Origin: an uncultured Clostridia bacterium
GTDB lineage: Bacteria; Bacillota; Clostridia; Lachnospirales; Lachnospiraceae
Assembly (NCBI GenBank): GCA_947174885.1
Contig: CAMWKO010000019.1
Coordinates: forward strand, 1 to 46,675
DNA length: 46,675 nucleotides
Reading direction: 5' to 3'
In this document: positions 26,804 through 34,322 of the stretch, piece by piece
How the letters are laid out: each line of letters begins with the position of its first letter
How positions within the stretch are numbered: the first letter of the stretch is position 1
Program-made: the position numbers and the translations under genes
Notes under the pieces: model-generated
Databases searched by the model: none
What the model was told of the DNA's origin: nothing
What the model saw: the letters and a program-made list of their open reading frames with translations, nothing else

Positions 26804-26951
26804 TTTTGCCTCCTAATACTTCAATCAAAAATGCCTGCACTTCCAACTTAAGTACAAACTAAAAGTTGAAAGTCTGTTTAAACCTTGCTTATCCCTTTAA
26901 AATATAGTTAATTTTATAGCTTGGGCATACTTGTGCCATGCAACAAAATGT

Positions 26952-26980
26952 ATTATAGCACCTATATAATTATTTGTCTA
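26952..26980 (-). promoter_or_regulatory. Promoter of the nrdD-nrdG-dut operon
   Basis: On the minus strand TAGACA (26975-26980) and TATAAT (26952-26957) have a 17-base spacer. The leader to nrdD would be about 140 bases. Confidence 0.65.
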
Positions 26981-27024
26981 CAAAATATGGAAAAAATATT
27001 TATGACAAACACAAGATATTGTGT
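26978..27024. promoter_or_regulatory. NrdR-box pair upstream of nrdD
   Basis: ACACAAGATATTGTGT (27009-27024) matches the NrdR consensus ACACWATATATWGTGT at 15 of 16 bases. A weaker box, CTACAAAATATGGAAA (26978-26993), starts exactly 31 bases away, the three-turn spacing usual for NrdR pairs, and overlaps the -35. Two further NrdR-like sequences lie at 27096-27111 (TACACTATATAGAGTA) and 27131-27146 (TACAATATATAGTTTA). NrdR represses reductase genes when ATP/dATP load signals sufficiency. Binding is inferred from the match. Confidence 0.65.
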
Positions 27025-27286
27025 TATAAACGTAAAAATATAAAATTTATAAATAGGTAAAATATGGTAAAATCAAGAGTTTTTGTATATTTTTGTACAC
27101 TATATAGAGTATGTAATATATTTCATTATATACAATATATAGTTTATTTGATTATCAGCATTTTTAAATTGTAAGCTTTATGAACACTAAATAATAGAAA
27201 AAACTAAAACTCAAAATAGTTTGTATAGTTTGTGCAAAATAATCTTAGATATACGGAAATTAAAGTGAGAAAATATGGAAAAACTA

Positions 27287-27313
27287 AAAAATCCCGCAAT
27301 AGCGGGTTTTTTT
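27287..27313. terminator. Bidirectional terminator next to the tRNA
   Basis: CCCGC (27293-27297), loop AATA, GCGGG (27302-27306), with A-run on one side and seven T on the other. On the minus strand it ends tRNA-Thr transcription. Confidence 0.85.
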
Positions 27314-27317
27314 AAAA

Positions 27318-27388
27318 AGCTTCCAATCGGAATCGAACCGATAACTGGACATTACGAGTGACCTGTTTTGCCGTTGAACTATGGAAGC
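27318..27388 (-). tRNA. tRNA-Thr(CGT)
   Basis: A 71-nt cloverleaf on the minus strand. Acceptor GCTTCCA/TGGAAGC is perfect, the D arm is GTTC...AAAC with GG in the loop, the T arm is ATCGG-TTCGATT-CCGAT, and the variable loop is AGTT. The anticodon loop CTCGTAA gives anticodon CGT, which reads ACG (Thr). The anticodon stem GGTCA/TGTCC has a T-T mismatch at the third pair. The discriminator is T and CCA is not encoded. The mismatch lowers certainty about full function, but the strong promoter and terminator argue for a working gene. Confidence 0.85.
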
Positions 27389-27397
27389 ACTTAATTA

Positions 27398-27426
27398 AAT
27401 ATATAGAAAAATAAGTATAATGTCAA
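27398..27426 (-). promoter_or_regulatory. Promoter of tRNA-Thr
   Basis: On the minus strand TTGACA (27421-27426), a 17-base spacer and TATATT (27398-27403). Predicted transcription starts a few bases before the tRNA 5' end. The -35 hexamer is part of a tandem repeat. Confidence 0.8.
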
Positions 27427-27472
27427 GAACATAATGTCAAGAACATAATGTCAAGAGTATAATGTCATGAGA
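27417..27472. repeat. Four tandem 14-bp repeats carrying -35 hexamers
   Basis: Units ATAATGTCAAGAAC (27417-27430 and 27431-27444, identical), ATAATGTCAAGAGT (27445-27458) and ATAATGTCATGAGA (27459-27472). Each of the first three holds TTGACA on the minus strand, directed at the tRNA gene. Confidence 0.9.
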
Positions 27473-27665
27473 ATAGAGAACAGAGTTTACACATTTTTTA
27501 TTTTTAGGTCAACAAAATCCTGCTGCTATGAGAAATACAGAGATATATTCAGATATAGAAATATATGCGTATCTTCAGTATTTTCTCTTCTTTAAGAGAG
27601 GCAGGGCTTTATGACTGCTAAAATAATAACTATGGAAGTAAAGAGCAGATAAAATAAAAAAATAC
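27473..27665. other. Spacer before the asd promoter
   Basis: No gene, lysine riboswitch or T-box leader was recognised. TTTTTATTTTTAGGTCAACA near 27493 resembles the left arm of the family C element at 21.3 kb. A short CTCTTCTTTAAGAG hairpin lies near 27582-27597. Confidence 0.4.
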
Positions 27666-27693
27666 TTGCATTTTATTAATTGTGTGATATAGT
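27666..27693 (+). promoter_or_regulatory. Predicted asd promoter
   Basis: TTGCAT (27666-27671) and TATAGT (27688-27693) with a 16-base spacer and TGTG just upstream of the -10. A hairpin ATGTCCG/CGGACAT (about 27715-27735) lies between the promoter and the gene. Confidence 0.55.
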
Positions 27694-27754
27694 ATAACAA
27701 TATGAAAAAAACAAATGTCCGCACAAGACGGACATGAATAGGAGAAATGAAAAA

Positions 27755-28840
27755 ATGAATCAGAAATTAAGAGTTGGAATTTTAGGCGCTACAGGTATGG
27801 TAGGTCAGAGATTTATTTCATTATTAGAGAATCATCCATGGTTTGAAGTGGTAGTAGTAGCAGCAAGCCCACGTTCAGCAGGTAAGACATATGAAGAAGC
27901 TGTTGGAGACCGTTGGAAAATGACAAAGGCAATGCCGGAGGCAGTAAAGAAGCTTGTGGTTATGAACGTAAATGAAGTAGAAAAGGTAGCTTCATTAGTA
28001 GATTTTGTATTTAGTGCAGTAGATATGACTAAGGATGAAATCAAGGCAATCGAAGATGCATATGCAAAGACAGAAACACCGGTTGTTTCAAATAACAGTG
28101 CGCACAGATGGACACCTGATGTTCCTATGGTAGTTCCTGAAATTAATCCTGAGCATTATGAGGTAATTAAGTTCCAGAGAGAAAGATTGGGTACAAAGAA
28201 AGGCTTTGTAGCAGTTAAGCCAAATTGTTCTATTCAAAGCTATGCTCCTGTACTTAATGCATGGAAGGAATTTGAGCCGGTTGAAGTAGTTGCTACAACA
28301 TATCAGGCTATTTCAGGTGCCGGTAAAACGTTTAAGGATTGGCCGGAGATGAAAGAAAATATAATTCCGTTTATCGGTGGAGAAGAGGAGAAGAGTGAAC
28401 AGGAGCCACTCAGACTTTGGGGCAAAATTGAAGATGGCATTATAAAGAAAGCTGCTTTGCCTGTTATCACAACACAGTGCATAAGAGTACCTGTACTTGA
28501 CGGACATACAGCTGCTGTATTTGTTAAATTTAACAAAAAACCTACAAAGGAACAGCTTATTGAAAAGCTTGTAAGTTTTAAAGGACTTCCACAGGAACTT
28601 GAACTTCCAAGTGCTCCAAAGCAGTTTATTCAGTATCTTGAAGAAGATAACCGTCCACAGGTTCAGCTCGATGTAGACTATGAAAACGGCATGGGTGTAT
28701 CTGTAGGTCGTCTTAGAGAAGATACAGTATATGATTATAAATTTGTAGGATTATCACATAATACAGTAAGAGGAGCAGCAGGAGGAGCGATTCTTTCAGC
28801 TGAAATGCTAAAGGCATTAGGATATATTGAAGCAAAATAA
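27755..28840 (+). CDS. asd: Aspartate-semialdehyde dehydrogenase
   Basis: Reduces aspartyl phosphate to aspartate semialdehyde, the branch point to lysine/diaminopimelate, threonine and methionine. It has 361 residues and is of the archaeal/fungal type. N-terminal NADP loop GILGATGMVGQRF, catalytic cysteine in KPNCSIQSY, SGAGKTF and CIRVPVLDGHTAAVFV, which contains the catalytic His, are present. The ATG at 27755 follows AGGAG by ten bases; ATG 27734 is in frame but overlaps a hairpin and has no ribosome site. No partner pathway gene is adjacent. Confidence 0.93.
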   Translation: MNQKLRVGILGATGMVGQRFISLLENHPWFEVVVVAASPRSAGKTYEEAVGDRWKMTKAMPEAVKKLVVMNVNEVEKVASLVDFVFSAVDMTKDEIKAIEDAYAKTETPVVSNNSAHRWTPDVPMVVPEINPEHYEVIKFQRERLGTKKGFVAVKPNCSIQSYAPVLNAWKEFEPVEVVATTYQAISGAGKTFKDWPEMKENIIPFIGGEEEKSEQEPLRLWGKIEDGIIKKAALPVITTQCIRVPVLDGHTAAVFVKFNKKPTKEQLIEKLVSFKGLPQELELPSAPKQFIQYLEEDNRPQVQLDVDYENGMGVSVGRLREDTVYDYKFVGLSHNTVRGAAGGAILSAEMLKALGYIEAK

Positions 28841-28846
28841 TTTGAC

Positions 28847-28949
28847 ATTATACCATAATCCCTATCACTACGGCCTTGTGGATAAAATCACAGATTTTAT
28901 CCACAAGGCACACCGAGTTGCTTCTCAACTCGGTGTTATTATACCATAA
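28847..28949 (-). repeat. Dispersed hairpin repeat, family A, copy 3
   Basis: The fullest copy. Identical 12-base direct repeats ATTATACCATAA (28847-28858 and 28938-28949) flank two perfect hairpins: CCTTGTGGATAAAATC with its complement (about 28873-28908), and ACACCGAGTTG/CAACTCGGTGT (about 28910-28937). It is inverted relative to the copies at 1-93 and 5828-5898. Confidence 0.85.
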
Positions 28950-28953
28950 AATC

Positions 28954-28997
28954 ATACTTGGGGCATCCTCCATGTGGAAGATGCCCCAAGTATTTAT
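28954..28997 (+). terminator. Strong hairpin after asd, probable terminator
   Basis: ACTTGGGGCATC (28956-28967) pairs with GATGCCCCAAGT (28980-28991), a 12-bp perfect stem with a 12-base loop. The T tract is weak (ATTTATAT), so termination strength is uncertain. Confidence 0.65.
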
Positions 28998-29044
28998 ATG
29001 AATAATAGTCTTTATCTTTAATCATTCTTTTAGTCAATATTGAG

Positions 29045-29185
29045 TCAATATTGATATTTCTTTTTGTATATTTTCAGAAAAAGTATAGTTACCATTACAG
29101 CCATAATCACTGCTGTAACAATAGAAAACCGGATAACGTCCACTTCCCAGAATAGAGGAAATATTATAACGGTAGCAATCACCAT
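29045..29185 (-). pseudogene. Small membrane protein, possibly frameshifted
   Basis: On the minus strand this frame encodes 46 residues: MVIATVIIFPLFWEVDVIRF, then a second hydrophobic segment and the basic tail KIYKKKYQY. It looks like two membrane helices. The frame begins immediately after a TGA at about 29206 and has no ribosome site. A one-base shift at the A-run near 29205 would join it to an upstream ATG (MK). It may be a decayed two-helix membrane gene or chance. No family recognised. Confidence 0.25.
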
Positions 29186-29516
29186 TATCACAAATAGTAT
29201 AAAGAATTTTCATTGCAAACATCCACAAGTACGAAATCATACTAATGTCAAGCTGTTAGAAAAAATGCTACATAATATATTTATTACATAATAATTGCAT
29301 ATGTTTCTTAAATAATAATATTATTAAATTTCAGTAACAAAAAAAGTATTATTTTGCCATAAAAATATAATAAAAAATGAATTGATTTTTATAATCTTCT
29401 AATATATCATATATATGCTTATAAAAAAGATATTCCCTTTTCGGAATTGTGTACCTGCTGAAAATATATTATAATTACACTGATAAATCCTGATTTTGAT
29501 GAGGTGATTTGATTAA

Positions 29517-29894
29517 ATGATTGCAATTGATTTTGGAAATCTTTGTTTTAATGTTGGTGTTTCAGAACAGAATATTTTGATTGTTGTAGCTCCCCAAAAT
29601 GAATTTCTATCTTTAGATGATTTTATAACAGAGGCTTTGAAATTTTTGGAATCAGATGAGAATTTTTACGATCATTGGACTGAGATATATAAAAATCGCA
29701 CTAACTTACCAGCTTCTGCGGATGATATAGCGTGGATGAAATCAAGATTAGACGAAATGAATAAAAATGTAAAAATTCTATATGAACCAGTAATCAAAGC
29801 AGTAAATGTTATCCCGCCTAAATGGAATGATATAACTTTAGGATTAGAAACTAAAAACGAATACATTTTATATTTATGGGGTACATCAGCATAA
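29517..29894 (+). CDS. Hypothetical protein, 125 residues
   Basis: A small acidic soluble protein with no signal peptide, membrane segment or known motif. It begins MIAIDFGNLCFNVGVSEQNI and ends YILYLWGTSA; the middle is helical with several Trp. GAGGTGAT lies about eight bases before the ATG, so it is likely translated. It stands alone in a sparse region (28.9-30.3 kb), with spacers of several hundred bases on both sides. An orphan immunity-type protein is conceivable from size and charge, but nothing here proves it. Confidence 0.65.
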   Translation: MIAIDFGNLCFNVGVSEQNILIVVAPQNEFLSLDDFITEALKFLESDENFYDHWTEIYKNRTNLPASADDIAWMKSRLDEMNKNVKILYEPVIKAVNVIPPKWNDITLGLETKNEYILYLWGTSA

Positions 29895-30279
29895 ATTCCG
29901 GTTTGTCGGATAGCTATCCAAATTGCATCAAAATCAAGGAATATTTAGGTGCTTCTTAGATATTCAAAAAGAGCAGAGGGAACAATTTTCCGAAAAGAGA
30001 GAAAATATAACATGATTCTTGAAATTCAGTATTTTCTATTTTATTTATGATTTATAAGACCTAAAATAAAAATATGGAAACTACAGAATAAGTTTTTCTG
30101 ATTTTATAAAATTTGCAAGATAAATAATGAAGCATATTGAATTGAAATTGAATTAAAAATAATTTTTATGAACCCAAAGTCAAATACCTTCATAGCAATT
30201 TACAGGGCATGTAACCTGATTGCACAGTAAAGATGCGGGAATAAAAAGATAGGTTCAATAATAAGGAAAGGAAAAGAAC
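29895..30279. other. Spacer upstream of the SGNH lipoprotein gene
   Basis: 385 bases, AT-rich. It contains AAAATAAAAATATGGAAACT at about 30064-30083, related to the right arm of the family C repeats. No gene or recognisable RNA was seen. Confidence 0.4.
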
Positions 30280-31122
30280 ATGAGGAAGAGAATGGTTGCT
30301 ACTATACTTGCAGGAGTAGTAATTTTAAATACAGGATGTGGAAATACTACAGATAATGATACTACTACAACAAAAAACAGTACTACTACAGAAGACAGTA
30401 CTACTATGGAAGAAATTACTACAACAGAGGAAATCACTACTAATAATATAGAAGACACTACTACGACAGAAATAGATTATTCTAAAGTAGTTGACAATTT
30501 TAAAGATTTTGATATAAATGCTAGTAGGATAAATGTACCTGAAGATAAAATTATTGAAGGATATGATTTTTCCGAGGATGTATTTATAGGTGATTCAAGA
30601 ACAGAAGGTCTTACGGCATATGCTGTGCTTACTACATCAACAGTGCTTGCAACAAGAGGACTTATGGCCAGCAGTGCACTTACAAATAAATTTATTGATG
30701 TCGGAAATAATGAAAAATCTACAATTATTGATTATTTAAAGGAACATAAATTCAGAAAAGCATATATTATGCTTGGATTAAATGAACTTGGCTGTGTTAT
30801 AGATACATATGTAAGCAGCTATAAAATGCTTATTGATGAGATAAGGGAAGTAAATCCGGATATAGAGATTTATATTCTTCCGGTTATTCCAATGGTTGAA
30901 GAAAGAACAGATGAGGTATATAATAATGAAATAATTGCCATCTTCAATGAAGAATTAAAAAAGATATGTGCTGAAAAGGAAGTTCCGTTTATTAATGTAT
31001 CGGCAGCTCTTATAAATGAAGAAGGTACATTGCCGGAGGAATTGAGCAGAGATGGTATTCATCTTAATACAAAGGGTTTGACACGAATGGTGAATTACCT
31101 AATATTAGCTACTCAGAATTAA
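30280..31122 (+). CDS. SGNH/GDSL-type hydrolase lipoprotein
   Basis: A 280-residue predicted lipoprotein: signal 4-18 and Cys20 in LNTGC. A low-complexity linker of about 45 residues, mainly Thr with Glu, reaches the surface. The SGNH hydrolase domain follows, with the nucleophile Ser106 in FIGDSRTEG, the glycine/asparagine blocks near MLGLNELG, and the catalytic DGIH (His261). Such enzymes remove or transfer O-acetyl groups from glycans. Ribosome site AGGAAAGG is upstream. It heads a run of DUF4358 lipoprotein, MBOAT and DHHW genes, so it probably acts in surface glycan O-acetylation. Confidence 0.88.
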   Translation: MRKRMVATILAGVVILNTGCGNTTDNDTTTTKNSTTTEDSTTMEEITTTEEITTNNIEDTTTTEIDYSKVVDNFKDFDINASRINVPEDKIIEGYDFSEDVFIGDSRTEGLTAYAVLTTSTVLATRGLMASSALTNKFIDVGNNEKSTIIDYLKEHKFRKAYIMLGLNELGCVIDTYVSSYKMLIDEIREVNPDIEIYILPVIPMVEERTDEVYNNEIIAIFNEELKKICAEKEVPFINVSAALINEEGTLPEELSRDGIHLNTKGLTRMVNYLILATQN

Positions 31123-31165
31123 ATTAAAAGGGTTATACTAAATAAAAAAGAAAGAGAGATTATCT

Positions 31166-31708
31166 ATGAGAAAAAGTATTATAGGCATAGTTGCAATAGT
31201 TACAAGTATAGCCCTTAGCGGATGTGGCAGCACAAACAGTGATAATGAACAGACTAAAAAGAATATTGATATAAATGAAATACAAAGTGAAGTAGCCAAA
31301 GCATATGGGGATGACTATATTCCTTCTTATGAGTTTGATGAAGAATATATAAAGGATGTTTTTGGGTTATCAAAGGATTTGTATGATGAAATTATAGCTG
31401 AGGGTCCAAAGGTATCATTCAATATTGATACATTTATAGCTGTTAAGGCAAAAGAGGGCAAGGGTGAAGAAGTGTACAAAATACTATCTGACTATAGAGA
31501 AAGTCAGATAAATGATGCTATGCAGTATCCGACAAATGCTATAAAAATTCAGGCTTCAGATGTGAGTGTATATGGTGATTATGTATTTTTTACGTGTCTG
31601 GGTGTAATTTCCGAGGAGTCACAGAATGAGGGAGATGAAGCAATTTTAGATGAAGCAAAGCAGGATAATAAAATTGCAGTTGATATTATAAAAGGATTTT
31701 TTGAGTAA
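31166..31708 (+). CDS. DUF4358-type lipoprotein
   Basis: A 180-residue predicted lipoprotein with signal segment 4-17 and lipobox ALSGC. The mature part, from about residue 35, has the order expected for DUF4358: a helix, PSYEFDEEYIKDVFGLSKDL, FNIDTFIAVKAKEGKGEEV, and a closing strand VYGDYVFFTCLGV. Function unknown; members are common in Lachnospiraceae beside MBOAT/DHHW genes. AGAGAG precedes the ATG by eight bases. The next gene starts two bases after its stop, so the pair is translationally linked. It may be an envelope partner of the acetylation machinery, by context only. Confidence 0.82.
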   Translation: MRKSIIGIVAIVTSIALSGCGSTNSDNEQTKKNIDINEIQSEVAKAYGDDYIPSYEFDEEYIKDVFGLSKDLYDEIIAEGPKVSFNIDTFIAVKAKEGKGEEVYKILSDYRESQINDAMQYPTNAIKIQASDVSVYGDYVFFTCLGVISEESQNEGDEAILDEAKQDNKIAVDIIKGFFE

Positions 31709-31709
31709 C

Positions 31710-33131
31710 ATGGTTTTTAGTGATTTATTATTTTTATTTAGATTTTTACCAATAGTATTGCTTATATATTTCATAGCACCCAAAAAATTGAGAAATGGAA
31801 TACTGTTTTTTTCGAGTCTTGTATTTTACGCATGGGGTGAACCTGTTTATGTATGTTTAATGCTGTTTTCAACATTAGTGGATTATGTTCATGGAAGACT
31901 GGTATATAGATTTAAAAATAATGGAGAGCTTAAAAAGGCTAAGATTGTAGTAGCATCATCTATGATTATCAATCTTGGTCTTTTAGGCTTTTTTAAGTAT
32001 GTGGATTTTTTTATAGGGTCAGTCAATAGTGTATTTGGAAACTCTATTGAGTTTTTGAACGTTGCATTACCTATCGGTATATCTTTCTATACCTTTCAGA
32101 CTATGTCATATACTTTGGATATTTATATGAATAACGAGGAGCCACAGAAAAACATTATAAATTTTGGAGCATATGTAGCGATGTTTCCACAGCTTATTGC
32201 AGGACCTATAGTTCAGTATAGAACCGTAGCCAATGAGCTTAGGAGCAGAAAAGAAAATATAGATGATTTTGCATTAGGTGTCCGCAGATTTATATTAGGT
32301 CTTGGAAAAAAAGTGTTGTTAGCTAACAGTACAGGTGCGGTATGGACGGAAATTAAAAATCTTCCGGATGCAGACCTTACAGTTGCAGGTTCATGGATTG
32401 GTATTATATGCTTTGCGTTGCAGATTTACTATGATTTTGCAGGATATTCGGATATGGCTATAGGACTGGGTAAAATGTTTGGTTTTAACTTCCCGGTAAA
32501 CTTTGACTATCCATATCTTTCAAAATCAGTCACGGAGTTTTTCAGAAGATGGCATATATCATTAGGTAAATGGTTTAGGGACTATGTATATATTCCGCTT
32601 GGAGGAAACAGAAAAGGACTGTTAAAGCAGGTAAGAAATATTATGATTGTATGGTTTCTTACAGGCTTTTGGCATGGAGCAGCCTATAATTTTATTTTAT
32701 GGGGCTTGTATTTTGGTATTTTATTAGTTATTGAAAAACTGTTTCTTTTAAAGCTTTTAAATAAAATTAATGGGGCATTTGCACATATATATGCGTTGTT
32801 TGTAGTGCTTATAGGATGGGTATTATTTGAGTTTGATTCCATGAACGCAATGGGAAGATTTTTCTCATGTATGTTTGGTTTTGGAGGCTTTTCATTATGT
32901 AATGATTATACACTATACCTGTTGATAAACAGTGCGGCAGTTATAGTTATTGCAGCTGTTGGAAGTACTCCTTTACCTAAGCTTATAGCAGATAAGATAT
33001 TGATGAAGATTAACAGTAAGGAAATATTATCCGCAATAGCGGAAAATATTGTACTGGTTATAGTATTTATGATATGTCTTTTCTATTTGGTGGCAGGCAG
33101 CTATAATCCGTTTTTATACTTTAGATTTTAG
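31710..33131 (+). CDS. MBOAT-family O-acyltransferase (DltB/AlgI-like)
   Basis: A polytopic membrane acyltransferase of 473 residues that moves acyl groups across the membrane to an extracytoplasmic acceptor. It begins MVFSDLLFLFRFLPIVLLIY, the usual start of the clostridial group. Family signatures are PIGISFYTFQTMSYTLD, FPQLIAGPIVQY, YYDFAGYSDMAIG, FFRRWHISLGKWFRDYVYIPLGG and the catalytic His in TGFWHGAAYN. ATG 31710 was chosen although a TTG at 31701 is closer to AAAGGA; starts nearly overlap the preceding stop. A DHHW gene follows 12 bases later, the standard partner for transfer to polysaccharide. Confidence 0.93.
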   Translation: MVFSDLLFLFRFLPIVLLIYFIAPKKLRNGILFFSSLVFYAWGEPVYVCLMLFSTLVDYVHGRLVYRFKNNGELKKAKIVVASSMIINLGLLGFFKYVDFFIGSVNSVFGNSIEFLNVALPIGISFYTFQTMSYTLDIYMNNEEPQKNIINFGAYVAMFPQLIAGPIVQYRTVANELRSRKENIDDFALGVRRFILGLGKKVLLANSTGAVWTEIKNLPDADLTVAGSWIGIICFALQIYYDFAGYSDMAIGLGKMFGFNFPVNFDYPYLSKSVTEFFRRWHISLGKWFRDYVYIPLGGNRKGLLKQVRNIMIVWFLTGFWHGAAYNFILWGLYFGILLVIEKLFLLKLLNKINGAFAHIYALFVVLIGWVLFEFDSMNAMGRFFSCMFGFGGFSLCNDYTLYLLINSAAVIVIAAVGSTPLPKLIADKILMKINSKEILSAIAENIVLVIVFMICLFYLVAGSYNPFLYFRF

Positions 33132-33143
33132 AGGTGCTGTAAT

Positions 33144-34310
33144 ATGAAAGAAAATAATATAAAAAAGAGTAAAAAAATATCCATAAAAAATTTAGTGACA
33201 GTTATAGTATTTCTAATACTTATAGGTGGCTTTACTATATGCTCATTTTTAAAGCAGGATACAGACTTTTCAGAAACGGAAAACAGAGTGCTTACAGAAA
33301 AACCGGAAATATCCGCAGAGGCTATATTTGATGGTACATATACCTCTTCGTATCAGGAATATGTAAGAGACCAGTTTCCGTTTAGAAATGTTTTTGTAGC
33401 CTTGAGAAATTACTGTGAGTCATTTCTGAATAAGACAGAGATTAATGAGGTTTTAATTTGCAATGATGACTACTATATAGAATCTCATAAAAGGGGAAAT
33501 TATGAGTCAGAGTTGGCAGATATAAACAGACTGGCACTTGGGACTTTCTGTAACAGATATAAAGAGATATTAGGAACAGAACATATATCAGCAATGATTG
33601 TACCTACTGCACAAAGTGTTATGACAAATAAATTTAAACCGGGAATGTATGCTTACAATCAGGAAGAATACTTAGATAAAATAAAAGAAACTGTAGGTGA
33701 GGATATCTTTATAAATACAAAAGATGTATTATCAGAATATAATGAGGAATATATCTATTATAGAACAGACCACCACTGGACCACATATGGAGCATATATT
33801 GCCTATAGGGAATGGGCCCAAAAAAAGGGGATAGAGGCATATGATATGGAAGATATTGCTATAAGGGAAATATCCAATGATTTTTTAGGCACTATAAATT
33901 CAAAGCTGAATATGAGTATGAAAAAGGATACTATAGTAGAATATACAATAAAAAACGTAACTTTTGAGATTGATTATAACATGGGCTTGGAACAAAAGGA
34001 TAATTTCTTTTACGAAGAATATCTTGCAAAAAAGGATAAATACAGTTATTTTTTAGGTGGAAATCCGGGACTTGTAGATATTACGTCAAGCAATAAGAAT
34101 GGTAAAACTCTGCTTATTATTAAGGATTCATATGCTAACTGCATAGCACCTGTTTATTCAGCAAATTTTGAAAAAACATATATAATTGATTTAAGATTTT
34201 TCAATATGAGTATAGACAGTTTTATTGATGAGAATGAGGTTACGGATATACTGGTGCTATATAATGCAGACAGCTTTGCCGGAGATAAATATGTAAAGAG
34301 AATTAAGTAG
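33144..34310 (+). CDS. DHHW-family protein, probable acetyltransferase partner of MBOAT
   Basis: A 388-residue membrane-anchored extracytoplasmic protein: a basic N-terminus, one membrane helix (about 15-37), then the motif YVRDQFPFRNVF and the eponymous RTDHHWTTYGAYIAY. The C-terminal half includes LLIIKDSYANCIAPVY, with a serine that serves as nucleophile in AlgJ/AlgX-type relatives. It lies 12 bases after the MBOAT gene with GAGGTG before the ATG. In alginate and related systems such a protein accepts the acetyl group from the MBOAT channel; the substrate here is unknown. Confidence 0.9.
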   Translation: MKENNIKKSKKISIKNLVTVIVFLILIGGFTICSFLKQDTDFSETENRVLTEKPEISAEAIFDGTYTSSYQEYVRDQFPFRNVFVALRNYCESFLNKTEINEVLICNDDYYIESHKRGNYESELADINRLALGTFCNRYKEILGTEHISAMIVPTAQSVMTNKFKPGMYAYNQEEYLDKIKETVGEDIFINTKDVLSEYNEEYIYYRTDHHWTTYGAYIAYREWAQKKGIEAYDMEDIAIREISNDFLGTINSKLNMSMKKDTIVEYTIKNVTFEIDYNMGLEQKDNFFYEEYLAKKDKYSYFLGGNPGLVDITSSNKNGKTLLIIKDSYANCIAPVYSANFEKTYIIDLRFFNMSIDSFIDENEVTDILVLYNADSFAGDKYVKRIK

Positions 34311-34322
34311 GAGAATACAACA

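Noticed and set aside
27473-27754. Lysine riboswitch or T-box before asd
   Set aside because: No characteristic conserved blocks, and no specifier or antiterminator structure.
29034-29291. Overlapping opposite frames of 68 and 75 residues
   Set aside because: Neither has a ribosome site or a protein-like pattern; the third minus frame with two hydrophobic segments is the better, still weak, candidate.
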